Below are positions 5,683-5,795 of a stretch of DNA of 5,795 nt, in pieces; the first letter of the stretch is position 1; each line of letters opens with the position of its first letter. The translations under genes were made by a program, and so were the position numbers. This DNA is from Acidobacteriota bacterium (GTDB taxonomy: Bacteria > Acidobacteriota > Terriglobia > Bryobacterales > Bryobacteraceae). The notes beneath the pieces are model-generated. The model saw nothing but the letters and a program-made list of their open reading frames with translations. It did not search any database and was not told the origin of the DNA. The DNA lies in contig CANIFK010000381.1 of NCBI GenBank assembly GCA_947466555.1, forward strand, positions 1 to 5,795, in the 5' to 3' direction.

Positions 5683-5795
5683 TTTGCCCTCGCCGCGCTG
5701 GCCCAGGTGGCGCCACGGCGGCCGAACGTCTTGTTTGTGTTGTGCGAGGGGTGGAGGCGGCAGGCTCGGCCGGGGGCGCAGGTGGGGCGGCTGGC
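5665..5795 (+). CDS. Tat-exported sulfatase-like protein, 5' part only
   Basis: Only 43 residues are inside the window: a twin-arginine signal (TRRQFALAALAQVA, 3-16), then RRPNVLFVLCEGWRRQA (18-34). The PNVLF(I/V)L segment followed by W-R-x-Q-A is the typical first strand of secreted sulfatases (alkaline phosphatase fold). In most members the strand ends in a metal-binding Asp (for example LADQWRAQA or TDDQG); here that position is Glu (E28, codon 5746-5748) after a Cys. The catalytic C/S-x-P-x-R motif would lie beyond the window. The start is uncertain: the frame has no ATG, an in-frame TAG lies at 5653-5655, and TTG (5665) or CTG (5668) are the only starts that keep the signal peptide. It diverges from cpaF with 39 bases between them. 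It may hydrolyse sulfate esters, perhaps on polysaccharides. Confidence 0.6.
   Translation, partial: MLTRRQFALAALAQVAPRRPNVLFVLCEGWRRQARPGAQVGRL

Overview
The window is G+C-rich by eye, with a compact gene layout. It most likely comes from a soil-type Acidobacteriota, perhaps near Bryobacter/Solibacter. That is inferred from two tandem genes of the 'VWFA-related Acidobacterial domain' type, a Tat-exported esterase, a sulfatase-type gene start and a CpaF ATPase. No rRNA, tRNA, CRISPR array, transposase or phage gene was seen.

Left part, + strand (1-1947): the 3' part of one VWFA-related gene, then a complete second one. They are paralogues joined by an ATGA start/stop overlap, so they are probably co-transcribed. 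The second is exported and keeps a full metal-binding (MIDAS) set. The visible part of the first has lost two of those residues. A decayed copy of the last ~200 bases of gene 2 follows directly after its stop codon (1948-~2115). A small hairpin with a T-rich tail then marks the convergent boundary (2169-2190).

Middle part, - strand (4006 to 2185): a tight three-gene cluster. In transcription order it holds a 48-residue single-span membrane protein, a Tat-exported alpha/beta hydrolase of the acetyl-xylan-esterase-like type, and a small secreted protein with two cysteines and no known function. The first pair overlaps by one base (TAATG) and the second pair is 2 bases apart, so this looks like one translationally coupled operon acting at or outside the inner membrane.

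Right part: a CpaF/TadA-type secretion ATPase on the - strand (5625-4135), with its own hairpin-plus-T-tract terminator (4091-4063) and none of the usual tad/cpa partners beside it here. Diverging from it, 39 bases away, is the start of a Tat-exported sulfatase-like gene (5665 to the window end), cut off before its catalytic motif.

I see no convincing new defence, mobile or RNA-based system. The points most worth a second look are the diverged MIDAS of the first VWFA paralogue, the decayed tandem 3' copy behind the second, the unlisted 48-residue membrane protein, the isolated cpaF, and the altered metal-site motif of the sulfatase-like protein.
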